Origin: a virus
Virus record (IMG/VR): IMGVR_UViG_3300042455_001086
Coordinates: 186,001-250,000 of that record
DNA length: 64,000 nt
Strand: one strand, 5' to 3'
The notes under the pieces were generated by a model, which was not told where the DNA came from, made no database searches, and saw only the letters and a program-made list of their open reading frames with translations. Positions 36,262 to 44,033 of the stretch are shown one piece after another. The translations under genes and the position numbers were made by a program. How positions within the stretch are numbered: the first letter of the stretch is position 1; every line of letters starts with the position of its first letter.

Positions 36262-38256
36262 TTAAATACCGCTAGTTACTTTTTTAATACCTGCATCAAG
36301 TTCTAATAAATTTTTTGGGTCGTTTTTTAATTTATCTATTATCACATTATATAATTCTGGTGGAGCATTTTTTAAAGAACCATCTGAATTTGTAATATCA
36401 ATTTTTTGTTGAACATTAAAATTTTGATCTGTTTTGGTTTCCAGAAGTGTTGTAGCTTTACTGACAAATTCTTTAATTTGTGTTATATAACTTGTGCTAA
36501 CTTCAGACTCGGTAATTGGTTGAAGTCCACCAATACCACCATATATTCCAGATACTCTTGCAGCACCTTGTTTAATACCACTTTCAGCTCCTTCTAATGC
36601 ACCCATAGTCAAACCAAAAACTCTACTCATTAAATTTTTTGGTATATCATTTAGTGTGTCCGATATTCTTGTAATATTTTCAGAAGAAAGACCACCTTCT
36701 GTGAATAAAGAAACTATAGAACTTTCAACTGGTGATGTAATATCAGTGACAGCACCTCTCACATCTTTAGTTTTTACTTTACCATATAGGTTTTCCATTG
36801 CAGATTCTCTAATAGCCAAGTTAGCTTCAGCTGCTCTTTGTAATGTTCCAGAACTTGCAACACCCATTCTTGCGGATAATTCAGTACCTTTCAAAATACC
36901 TTCAATTCTTTCTTGGACGGAAAGCTGATCTCTTGCAATTTCTTCAGCTGATTTATTTTGATTCGCTTGTTCTTTTTTTAGTTCTTCTAACTGATTAGCC
37001 GTTAAATCCTCAACCGCAACTTCTTTTTTCTCACCTGTCTCATCTGTAATCTGAACAACAGCTCTACCGTCTTTCATTTGAGACATATTAGCAATTAACA
37101 TTCTATCTTCTTCACTAGCCGCAAAACTTGGAAATCTAATTTGTTTTAATTTCATATCCAAATCAGAACTTTTGATTGCCATACCTGCCAACTCGTCGGC
37201 ACTCATACCAAGTTCTTTTGCAACTTCTCTTAATTGTAATTTAGCACCTGGTAAAATTTCAAATCCGGTTCCATCCGCTTTCAACCTTGTAAATTGTTGT
37301 GCAACCTTGGTCATTTCATCTTGGAGTTTTGCTGGGTCGTTAAGAGCCATATCCATAGCTGATAGTGGATCTAATAATTCTGTTGATGTTACACCTAATC
37401 TTTGTAATGCTGAAGTAAATTCAATTGCTGATTCTGGATTTAATAATGAATCCGCTTTTGCGAAAACTTTTTCCATATTAACACCAAGCATTGCTGATTG
37501 TGCTTGCATTTTTGCCAACCCTTGGACTCCGTTTTCAAAATTAAACAAATTAAGTTGTTTTAAATTTCCAACAACTCCGGCTGTAACTTCTTTAACATTA
37601 ACACCAACACTTTTAGCATAATTTGCAACATCGGCCATTTCATCACCAACACTTGATAGTTGTGTTCCTACACTTGAAAACTCTTTGACTAAACTTCCAA
37701 CATCAACACCGGCAAATTTGGATGTCGCGGCCAATTCTACTATGGTTTCATTAGCGATTGATGCGTTTGTTTTAAGTGCGTTTGGAATTTGTATTAATTT
37801 GTCTATTCCCTCACTTGTTGTAAAACCTAATTTTACCATTTCTGGTAAAGTATCGGCTATTGTGGATTTCAACTCACCGGCTCTTGCTCGACCAAGACCC
37901 ATTGTGTTGGCAAGTTTTTGTGACTCAATAATTAACGCATTAACATCATTTTTTACTGTTTCTAAACTAGTAAATGGTGCTGTCGCTCTACCAAGACCTT
38001 CACCTAAATCACTAACAATCCCTGAAAAATCTAAAGCACCTGCCGCTTTATCTGATGGCGTATCACTAACGGTAATTGTTGATGGAGAACTTTTTAATTC
38101 TGTTTTTTCTTTCTTGTTTTCAGCATCCGCCATACCTTGTTTATATGCGGCCTCAACGGCTTTTTTCTGGTCGGAAGATAAATCATTAACAGATTTAATT
38201 GTTGATCCAAAAATACCTTGTGCAAGTTTTAATAATAAACTATCAGTAAGACCCAT
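36262..38256 (-). CDS. Tail tape measure-like protein
   Basis: 664 residues, largely helical with Ala-rich segments and few Cys, for example the stretch GEGLGRATAPFTSLETVKND and the repeated 'LGV.s.el..pL..~d.aLnDpa' region; these features resemble tape measure proteins that set tail length and are ejected. It lies directly downstream of the probable frameshifting tail assembly chaperone, the canonical position for a tape measure gene. No membrane helix is obvious and no peptidase motif. Identification is by position and composition. Two long plus-strand open frames across it (37172-37621, 37685-38341) are shadows. Confidence 0.75.
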   Translation of the reverse strand: MGLTDSLLLKLAQGIFGSTIKSVNDLSSDQKKAVEAAYKQGMADAENKKEKTELKSSPSTITVSDTPSDKAAGALDFSGIVSDLGEGLGRATAPFTSLETVKNDVNALIIESQKLANTMGLGRARAGELKSTIADTLPEMVKLGFTTSEGIDKLIQIPNALKTNASIANETIVELAATSKFAGVDVGSLVKEFSSVGTQLSSVGDEMADVANYAKSVGVNVKEVTAGVVGNLKQLNLFNFENGVQGLAKMQAQSAMLGVNMEKVFAKADSLLNPESAIEFTSALQRLGVTSTELLDPLSAMDMALNDPAKLQDEMTKVAQQFTRLKADGTGFEILPGAKLQLREVAKELGMSADELAGMAIKSSDLDMKLKQIRFPSFAASEEDRMLIANMSQMKDGRAVVQITDETGEKKEVAVEDLTANQLEELKKEQANQNKSAEEIARDQLSVQERIEGILKGTELSARMGVASSGTLQRAAEANLAIRESAMENLYGKVKTKDVRGAVTDITSPVESSIVSLFTEGGLSSENITRISDTLNDIPKNLMSRVFGLTMGALEGAESGIKQGAARVSGIYGGIGGLQPITESEVSTSYITQIKEFVSKATTLLETKTDQNFNVQQKIDITNSDGSLKNAPPELYNVIIDKLKNDPKNLLELDAGIKKVTSGI

Positions 38257-38270
38257 ATTAACTTTTTACA

Positions 38271-38277
38271 ATAAATA
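38271..38277 (-). promoter_or_regulatory. TATTTAT element
   Basis: 14 nt before the tape measure ATG (38256), in the 26-nt gap after the frameshift extension. Confidence 0.4.
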
Positions 38278-38282
38278 CTTTT

Positions 38283-38444
38283 TTATTGATTTTTTGGTGG
38301 TTGCAAATCTTCCAACAGCTTTTCTACAAGATATTTTCTAACATATGTTGGGATTGACAAAAATTCATTATATTGCATATGTATGTATTTTGCAAGATAA
38401 AAATATTCGTCCAATAAGAATTTTGAGTATTTAGAAGAAAGGCC
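38283..38444 (-). CDS. Frameshift extension of tail assembly chaperone
   Basis: 53 codons in the +1 frame relative to the 38431-39195 gene, ending with TAA just before the tape measure gene. The peptide (GLSSKYSKFLLDEYFYLAKY, then helix-rich sequence ending QPPKNQ) is amphipathic and protein-like. It has no start codon before an internal ATG at about residue 23. The most economical reading is +1 ribosomal frameshifting at TTT-TTT-CGG (38443-38451): the last TTT (38446-38448) can slip to TTC with the same tRNA-Phe while a rare CGG waits. The fusion would be 303 residues. Confidence 0.65.
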   Translation of the reverse strand, partial: GLSSKYSKFLLDEYFYLAKYIHMQYNEFLSIPTYVRKYLVEKLLEDLQPPKNQ

Positions 38445-39195
38445 GAAAAAATTCCACCCCAAAGGCGATATTTACATCTACCTTTTCTCCTGACGGGGCT
38501 ATAACAGTTCTTTTAAGATCCAATCTTGGTTCATTTTCTTTCATAAAGGATCTAATAAATTTAGAATCTCTAATCGGCATATTTTGGATGAAGGTAGAAA
38601 TCTTATTTTGGTCTTTATCCCCATTTAATTCAACAATCATTTTTGACAACCTTGTGGTGACAATTGGTGCATTATATCCAACTGGATATAGATCAACAAT
38701 TTTATCAATTTCCATTGTGTCAATTAAACTTAGTAATTTTAATTTGACATGAGCACCAGAAGTTGGTAATACAACTTCAAATAAACCTTCGCTATTTGGT
38801 TGAACTTTTGGTTGAATGATGTTCAACTCATCAAGCATAATTGAGGCTTCAAACGATTTTCCTGTTTTTGGGTCATTTACAACAATGTTATATTCCGGAC
38901 CAAATGATGTGTTTCTCAAAAATAAAAGAACGGCCTCAACATCACCCTCTAATAATTCTTCTGGTCTTATATCTCTTTCGTATAATTTATTTCTTAACAA
39001 AGGAATAATAATTGTTTCCTTTATTGTTTTTGTTCCGTCAATATTTACCAAGATATTTTCATCACTAGCAGTTAAATAACCAACTTTAACTGATTTCTTT
39101 TTTGATGTATAGAAAATACCATTTGATGGTAGTTGGACAATATCGTGTGGTAAATTAAAATCCATTTGTCCGTATGTTACTAAATCTTGATCCAT
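38431..39195 (-). CDS. Tail assembly chaperone / gp26-like protein
   Basis: 254 residues. The N-terminal block (FNLPHDIVQLPSNGIFYTSK, then LRNKLYERDIRPEELLEGDV and AVLLFLRNTSFGPEYNIVV) follows the 'LPS.G..Y......v......e..l......iL..~l.......L..gD...ll..~R..~yG' pattern of T4 gp26-like / tail assembly chaperone proteins. These bind the tape measure during tube polymerisation. The position between tube and tape measure genes is where long-tailed phages place the chaperone, often with a frameshift (lambda G/GT). The zero frame ends FRPFF-stop; an alternative +1 product is described separately. Confidence 0.75.
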   Translation of the reverse strand: MDQDLVTYGQMDFNLPHDIVQLPSNGIFYTSKKKSVKVGYLTASDENILVNIDGTKTIKETIIIPLLRNKLYERDIRPEELLEGDVEAVLLFLRNTSFGPEYNIVVNDPKTGKSFEASIMLDELNIIQPKVQPNSEGLFEVVLPTSGAHVKLKLLSLIDTMEIDKIVDLYPVGYNAPIVTTRLSKMIVELNGDKDQNKISTFIQNMPIRDSKFIRSFMKENEPRLDLKRTVIAPSGEKVDVNIAFGVEFFRPFF

Positions 39196-39230
39196 AGTTT
39201 TTTTTATTAAAAAATAAACGAATACTTGAT

Positions 39231-40814
39231 TTAATCAATAGTTAATTCCCAACGAATATTTCCACAATCATATATCCTATAAATTTTTCTATCAAACATA
39301 ATTTGTTTTTCTGTTTTATCTTTATCATAACCCTCTTTCACCAGATTTGATTTATTAAAATTAAATCTATAATGTCTTTTATCACCAATTACATACCAAT
39401 AATTTGGTTTTGATTGTGAAATCATTTTAAAATTTAATTTCTCATACATTTTACCGTCAAAAATTCTAACATCAGAATATGATATTAACTTTTCTGGTTT
39501 ATATGTTGAAACAAAAGACTTTAATAATTTCGATGCCGATCCAATAACATTTGTGTTTATCTTATTACAAAATCTATTTAATTCCCATTCATCTTTTTTT
39601 CCTCCCATAATAATTCTACCTCTTGAAAATGTCATAAGTGATATTAATTCATCATTATGATATAGTCCTAGTTTTACACTTGAATTAACATTTCCCTGGA
39701 TGTGGTTTTCATCTAAAAACTTTTTAGATTCTGGTGTTGATACTTCTTTTATAATACACTTTCTAGCATATATCTTATTTTCACTAATGTTAAGTTTATT
39801 TTTTATAATTGATTTTACAATCTCTTTTTTATATATCCATTCGTCTTCAAAAATATGAACTAAACCAATTCCAAGATTATTACATTTAATCGTCTTTTCC
39901 AAATGATAATTTGGTGATTTAAATAATTCATTATGCCAATATAGACCATTGAACTCAAACCCCATTTTATACTCCGGAATAAATAAATCGACTTCAGCTT
40001 TTGAATTAGGTAATTTATAATTTGTTATGTGTGTGATATTAATCTCGGTTAAAAACTTGGAAATTTCTTCTTCATAACCACTCCTCTGACTAAAACCAAG
40101 CGGGTTACAATTTAAACAACATTCATAATTTCTTTTATGTCGTTCATACAGTAATTGTTTGGGAAGTTCGGATTCATTTTTACAAGTCGGACAAAAAATA
40201 ATAACCGAACCTTTTTTAACTTCCTTAAAACTAATATCTGGATATAAATTTTTAAAATCATTAATTAGTTTGTTTTTGTAATTATTTGATTTTGCATAAT
40301 TATCAACCCCATATTTTAACTCACAAGTTCTTTTTTGTTTATCAACATTATTGTAACTACTATTACCATAATTTATTTCTTTGGTTTTTTTACCCTTTTC
40401 AATATTATTGTAATTTTCATTACCGTATTTTTTTAATTTGGTTTCTTTTTGTTTTTTTATGAAATCATTATGTTGAGTGTAGAAATCAACACCATACTTT
40501 TTATTGAAAGTTTTCTTTTGTCTATTAATTAATTCGTCCTTTGAATTATTTGCACAAGTTAAGGAACAGAAATCACCGTATGGTTTATCAAATCTATTTC
40601 TAAATTTTATTTCATTGCCGCAAGATACGCATTTTGGTCTTTGTGTTAAATTATGAAAATAAAAATATATTTTTTCTTTAAAGGTTATATTGTCTTGGAT
40701 ATTTTTTGAATATTCAACTATTTTTGAATATAATTCTGGTTCATTATTATTTAACCATTTTTCATTGGTTTTATAACCAGATTTATTATTAGTTGTAAAA
40801 AAAGAAAAATCCAT
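39231..40814 (-). CDS. VSR-like homing endonuclease, copy 1
   Basis: 527 residues. Order: N-terminal helical part; Cys-rich finger (CVSCGNEIKF, FCSLTCANNS, ~60-90); at least four repeats of the form 'KYGv.n...........K.T' (~105-175); a second CPTC...CCLNC finger; then a nuclease core with SKAEVDLFIPEYKMGFEFNG, LYWHNE and VHIFEDEW (~265-335). The E..D...(E)fnG.yWH...H..K arrangement resembles VSR-fold EDxHD homing endonucleases (I-Bth0305I type). The C-terminal ~200 residues (FLDENHIQGN, SKLLKSF, YWYV, IYDCG) form a conserved domain shared by all three copies. Inserted between tube and chaperone genes. Confidence 0.82.
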   Translation of the reverse strand: MDFSFFTTNNKSGYKTNEKWLNNNEPELYSKIVEYSKNIQDNITFKEKIYFYFHNLTQRPKCVSCGNEIKFRNRFDKPYGDFCSLTCANNSKDELINRQKKTFNKKYGVDFYTQHNDFIKKQKETKLKKYGNENYNNIEKGKKTKEINYGNSSYNNVDKQKRTCELKYGVDNYAKSNNYKNKLINDFKNLYPDISFKEVKKGSVIIFCPTCKNESELPKQLLYERHKRNYECCLNCNPLGFSQRSGYEEEISKFLTEINITHITNYKLPNSKAEVDLFIPEYKMGFEFNGLYWHNELFKSPNYHLEKTIKCNNLGIGLVHIFEDEWIYKKEIVKSIIKNKLNISENKIYARKCIIKEVSTPESKKFLDENHIQGNVNSSVKLGLYHNDELISLMTFSRGRIIMGGKKDEWELNRFCNKINTNVIGSASKLLKSFVSTYKPEKLISYSDVRIFDGKMYEKLNFKMISQSKPNYWYVIGDKRHYRFNFNKSNLVKEGYDKDKTEKQIMFDRKIYRIYDCGNIRWELTID

Positions 40815-40830
40815 ACATTTACTATTTCTA

Positions 40831-40837
40831 ATAAATA
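40831..40837 (-). promoter_or_regulatory. TATTTAT element
   Basis: 16 nt upstream of the ATG of endonuclease copy 1 (40814), in the 62-nt gap after the tube gene. Confidence 0.4.
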
Positions 40838-40876
40838 TATGGATTTATATTTTGGTTGTAAAGGGTGTGTAAAAAA

Positions 40877-41365
40877 CTAATAAACTAAGATACAACGATC
40901 CATAACAATCGTGGAAGATATTGTTGAAACCTCATCTCCACCATATTTTAAAGATCCCCCATCGTATCCGGTAAGCCAAGCACCTTCAAGAATCCATTTT
41001 TCAACAACAACTCCTGTTGGATCTAACATTTCAAGATCAACATTTTTCTTATATCCAGCGGCATAACCCATACGACCAGTTACAGATTCAGCACAAGTTC
41101 TAATCCATTCCATAATAGCTTGTGTTGCAGACGGTCCGATTGGATCTCTAAATACAACAGGAAGTGATTCCCAATTAAATTTACCAGCAACATAAACCTC
41201 AGTATTTAAGAATGGGATTGGAACTGAATTTATTTTTAATTTTGGTCGTGATGTGCTTTCAACATACCATTCATTTATCCCCAAAGAAGAAGGGAATCTC
41301 AAGATCCACCTATTATTACGTTTAGGTTCGTAAGGGATAGGCATTTTCATTAATAAATCAGCCAT
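40877..41365 (-). CDS. Tail tube protein, gp19-like
   Basis: 162 residues, equal to T4 gp19 (163). The N-terminus KRNNRWILRFPSSLGINEWY and middle GKFNWESLPVVFRDPIGPSA match the T4-like tube family ('r.n.f...fp.......~~....rP......v.~p......v.g...w..i...f.d........i..W'). It polymerises into the inner tube through which DNA passes. It is flanked on both sides by homing endonuclease genes, one on each strand. Confidence 0.93.
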   Translation of the reverse strand: MADLLMKMPIPYEPKRNNRWILRFPSSLGINEWYVESTSRPKLKINSVPIPFLNTEVYVAGKFNWESLPVVFRDPIGPSATQAIMEWIRTCAESVTGRMGYAAGYKKNVDLEMLDPTGVVVEKWILEGAWLTGYDGGSLKYGGDEVSTISSTIVMDRCILVY

Positions 41366-41449
41366 TTTTTTGTTTTTTTTAATATTTATGTTTATATTTG
41401 TAAATTATATTATTTACATTACTCATAAATATCTTATAAAGTAAAAAAA
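41366..41449. promoter_or_regulatory. Divergent control region
   Basis: 84-nt gap between divergent tube and endonuclease genes. It holds one TATTTAT per strand: plus strand 41384-41390 (59 nt before the ATG at 41450) and minus strand 41425-41431 (59 nt before the ATG at 41365). The symmetry supports the element acting directionally. Confidence 0.5.
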
Positions 41450-43066
41450 ATGGATTTACTTAAATTTTTTATAGAAAATAATAATAGTGGTGCAAAAACT
41501 AAAGAATCTTTTTTAAAAAAAAATTATCCAGAGTTATATTTTGAAATAATTAACTACAATAACAACGATTTAATTGATTTACCCTTTAAACAAAAAATAT
41601 GGCACTACATCAATAAAATCCAAAATATACCAAAATGTCAGAATTGTGGTAATAATTTGAAATTTAAAAAATCATTAACTGAAGGTTATGGTTTATATTG
41701 TTCCGTTTTATGTGCCAACAAATGTGGAATAAGAAAAACAAAAATCAAAGAAACAAATATTGTTAAATACGGTGGAAACGCACCAATTTGTTCTGATGAT
41801 GTTAAAAATAAAATAAAAGAAAGTTTTATTAGATCATTTGGTGTTGATAATGTTTTTAAAGATAAAGAATATATAAAATCAAAAACAATAGAAAAACACA
41901 ATGTTGATCATATATCAAAACTTGATTCAACCAAAGAAAAAATAAAAAACACAAACCAAACTAAATACGGTGTTTCAACTCCTTTAGTTTTACCAGAAAT
42001 TAGACAAGTTGGGTTTGATAAAAAAACTGAATGGTTTTATTCTAAATATGAAAATTTAAATGTTATTGGTTATACCGGAAAAACAATTGAAATAAAATGT
42101 GATAAATGTAATCAACCTTATTTAATTGAGAGGTCTTTGCTGTCTTATAGATTTGAAAATGACATAAACCCTTGTATTTTGTGTAATCCAATAAATGATT
42201 TAAAATCATTTAAAGAAAAACAAATCTGTGAATTTTTAGATGAACATAATATTAAATATGTTGAAAATGACCGCAATATTCTTAAAGGTCAAGAATTAGA
42301 TATTTTTATACCAGAACATAATATTGCCATTGAATTTGACGGTTTGTTTTGGCATTCAGATAAATTTAAAGACAAACAATATCATAGTTTAAAAACAAAT
42401 GAATGTAAAAAACTAGGTATTAGAGTGGTTCATATTTTTGAAGATGAATGGGATAATAAAAAAGAAATTGTAAAAAGTAGAATTAAAACATTATTAGGTC
42501 TTACTAGTGTTCGTGTTTTTGCTAGAAATTGTGAAGTAAAATATGTCGACACACAAACAAAAACAAAATTCTTGGAAGAAAACCATATCCAGGGCTCAGT
42601 TGGTAGTAAATTTAATTTAGGTTTATATTACAATTCAAATTTAATATCTATAATGACATTTGGTAAAAAAAGATTAAATCTTGGATATAAAAAAACAGAA
42701 AACAATGAATATGAATTACTTCGTTTTTGTAATAAACTAAACCACATTGTTGTTGGGGGTGCGTCTAAGCTACTTAAAAGGTTTATCGTTGATCAATCAC
42801 CAAAAGAAATTATAAGTTATGCTGATAAGAGGTGGAGTAATGGTAATTTATATGAGAAGTTGAACTTTTCTTTTGTAAAAGAAACAACACCGAATTATTA
42901 CTATGTCGTTAATAAAAAAAGAGAATCAAGATTCAAATACAGAAAAGATGTTTTGGTTGATTTGGGATATGATTCAAATAAAAGTGAATTTGAGATAATG
43001 GAAGAAAGAGGTATTCCAAAAATTTATGATTGTGGAAATCTATTATACAAAAAATCCCTAAAGTAA
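41450..43066 (+). CDS. VSR-like homing endonuclease, copy 2
   Basis: 538 residues, plus strand inside a minus-strand tail operon. Same architecture as the copy at 39231: finger (CQNCGNNLKF, YCSVLCANKCG), KYG-type repeats (~110-190), second finger (CDKCN, CILCNPIND), nuclease core KGQELDIFIPEHNIAIEFDG, LFWHSDKFKDKQYHSLKT and VHIFEDEWDNKKEIVKSRIK, then the shared C-terminal domain (FLEENHIQGS, GGASKLLKRF, ISYADKRWS, KIYDCGN). The reversed orientation and its own terminator indicate independent mobility. It separates the tube gene from the HAD gene. Confidence 0.83.
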   Translation: MDLLKFFIENNNSGAKTKESFLKKNYPELYFEIINYNNNDLIDLPFKQKIWHYINKIQNIPKCQNCGNNLKFKKSLTEGYGLYCSVLCANKCGIRKTKIKETNIVKYGGNAPICSDDVKNKIKESFIRSFGVDNVFKDKEYIKSKTIEKHNVDHISKLDSTKEKIKNTNQTKYGVSTPLVLPEIRQVGFDKKTEWFYSKYENLNVIGYTGKTIEIKCDKCNQPYLIERSLLSYRFENDINPCILCNPINDLKSFKEKQICEFLDEHNIKYVENDRNILKGQELDIFIPEHNIAIEFDGLFWHSDKFKDKQYHSLKTNECKKLGIRVVHIFEDEWDNKKEIVKSRIKTLLGLTSVRVFARNCEVKYVDTQTKTKFLEENHIQGSVGSKFNLGLYYNSNLISIMTFGKKRLNLGYKKTENNEYELLRFCNKLNHIVVGGASKLLKRFIVDQSPKEIISYADKRWSNGNLYEKLNFSFVKETTPNYYYVVNKKRESRFKYRKDVLVDLGYDSNKSEFEIMEERGIPKIYDCGNLLYKKSLK

Positions 43067-43090
43067 AATTTAGGGATTTTAAAAATTTTT
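43051..43090. terminator. Bidirectional terminator
   Basis: AAAATCCCTAAA (43051-43062) pairs with TTTAGGGATTTT (43069-43080) around a 6-nt loop, with T runs on both sides (plus strand 43086-43090; minus strand TTTTTT). It serves the convergent genes 41450-43066 and 43147-43980, and overlaps the stop of the former. Confidence 0.85.
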
Positions 43091-43146
43091 CTATTTACTT
43101 TGGATTATTTTTGAGTATTCATATATTATATATAACTTAATATATT

Positions 43147-43980
43147 TTAATATTTAGTTTTCTTTCCTCCTGCTGTTAAATAAGTTTGTAATATATTATC
43201 TTTCTTTTTATCAAAATGACTTTTCATCTTTTCTACATTTCTTACATCATCATCTGAAAAACCAATAAATGGTGTAAAATAATTTGAAATTTTATTTTTC
43301 ATAAATGCTTTTTTCTGTAATCTATGTGATAATAGTTTTACATATCTAACGAACTCTTCCATAGCATCAATTTTTCCTTGCTCCGGATTCGTTGCCGAAC
43401 CTTCACCAAATGATACCGGGTGGAATCTACACATATCTAAATATATATCTACAAGTTCATCATCCGTTAAATCTTCTTCATCTGCAAGGTCTCTATATTT
43501 TTTAAGATTTTTAACTAATTCAGATTTACTTAAACCGTGTTTATTTGAATTAATTAATCTATGAACCGCTTCCTTTAAAATTGAAGGTGTATGCCCTCTA
43601 GCTGTGACGATTGCAAAGATTGAACCATTATTTATTGCTTCCACAAAATCAGACCACGCTGGTCCTGTTGGAGCTTTCATTGCATCAGTTAAGAACTTAT
43701 TATCTCCAGTCACTCTAAAGTCTCTAAATGGATCTTCATCAAAACCAACAATTGTATTTCCTTTATAGTTAAAGGGTTCTTTTCCGATTTCAGTTCTATA
43801 CTCAGCAAAATCTTCTGTCGACATACCAACTGGTTTTCCATTATCATCCTTCAGATAAATTTTTGTCGGCATAAACATCAAATTATCATCCCAATCAAAA
43901 GCATAATATTTCATTGTTGGTGATGAGGTTTCATCAATTATTTCATTGATTAATTTTTTTATGTATTTTTTCTGATTCAT
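43147..43980 (-). CDS. HAD-superfamily phosphatase-like protein
   Basis: 277 residues. HAD motif I is YYAFDWDDNLMF (D.D.n), motif II AIVTARGHTP, and motif IV GFSDDDVRNVEKM; these are the nucleophile, Thr/Ser and metal-binding acidic positions of Mg-dependent phosphotransferases. The substrate is not evident; polynucleotide 3'-phosphatase or nucleotidase activity is possible. The N-terminal segment KKYIKKLINEIIDETSS is a short amphipathic helix outside the HAD fold. It lies inside the tail operon between sheath and tube genes, which is unusual for an enzyme. Confidence 0.8.
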   Translation of the reverse strand: MNQKKYIKKLINEIIDETSSPTMKYYAFDWDDNLMFMPTKIYLKDDNGKPVGMSTEDFAEYRTEIGKEPFNYKGNTIVGFDEDPFRDFRVTGDNKFLTDAMKAPTGPAWSDFVEAINNGSIFAIVTARGHTPSILKEAVHRLINSNKHGLSKSELVKNLKKYRDLADEEDLTDDELVDIYLDMCRFHPVSFGEGSATNPEQGKIDAMEEFVRYVKLLSHRLQKKAFMKNKISNYFTPFIGFSDDDVRNVEKMKSHFDKKKDNILQTYLTAGGKKTKY

Positions 43981-43984
43981 AACA

Positions 43985-43991
43985 ATAAATA
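43985..43991 (-). promoter_or_regulatory. TATTTAT element
   Basis: 4 nt before the HAD gene ATG (43980), next to a terminator on the upstream side; would give a nearly leaderless message. Confidence 0.38.
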
Positions 43992-44001
43992 TTGATTATA
44001 A

Positions 44002-44030
44002 TAAAAAAAGGGAGAACTTGTCTCCCTTTT
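44002..44030 (-). terminator. Terminator after endonuclease copy 3
   Basis: On the minus strand AAAGGGAGA / CAAGT / TCTCCCTTT is a perfect 9-bp stem followed by a T run. It lies just beyond the stop at 44034. Confidence 0.87.
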
Positions 44031-44033
44031 CCT

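Noticed and set aside
37172-38341. Two long plus-strand open frames
   Set aside because: Antisense to the tape measure gene; low-complexity Ser/Ala/Leu translations without start signals.
38283-38446. -1 frameshift reading of the chaperone extension
   Set aside because: The -1 frame gives SAFLLNTQNSYWTNIFILQN..., rich in Cys, Asn and Ile without amphipathic pattern; the +1 frame is charged, helical and ends at the next gene.
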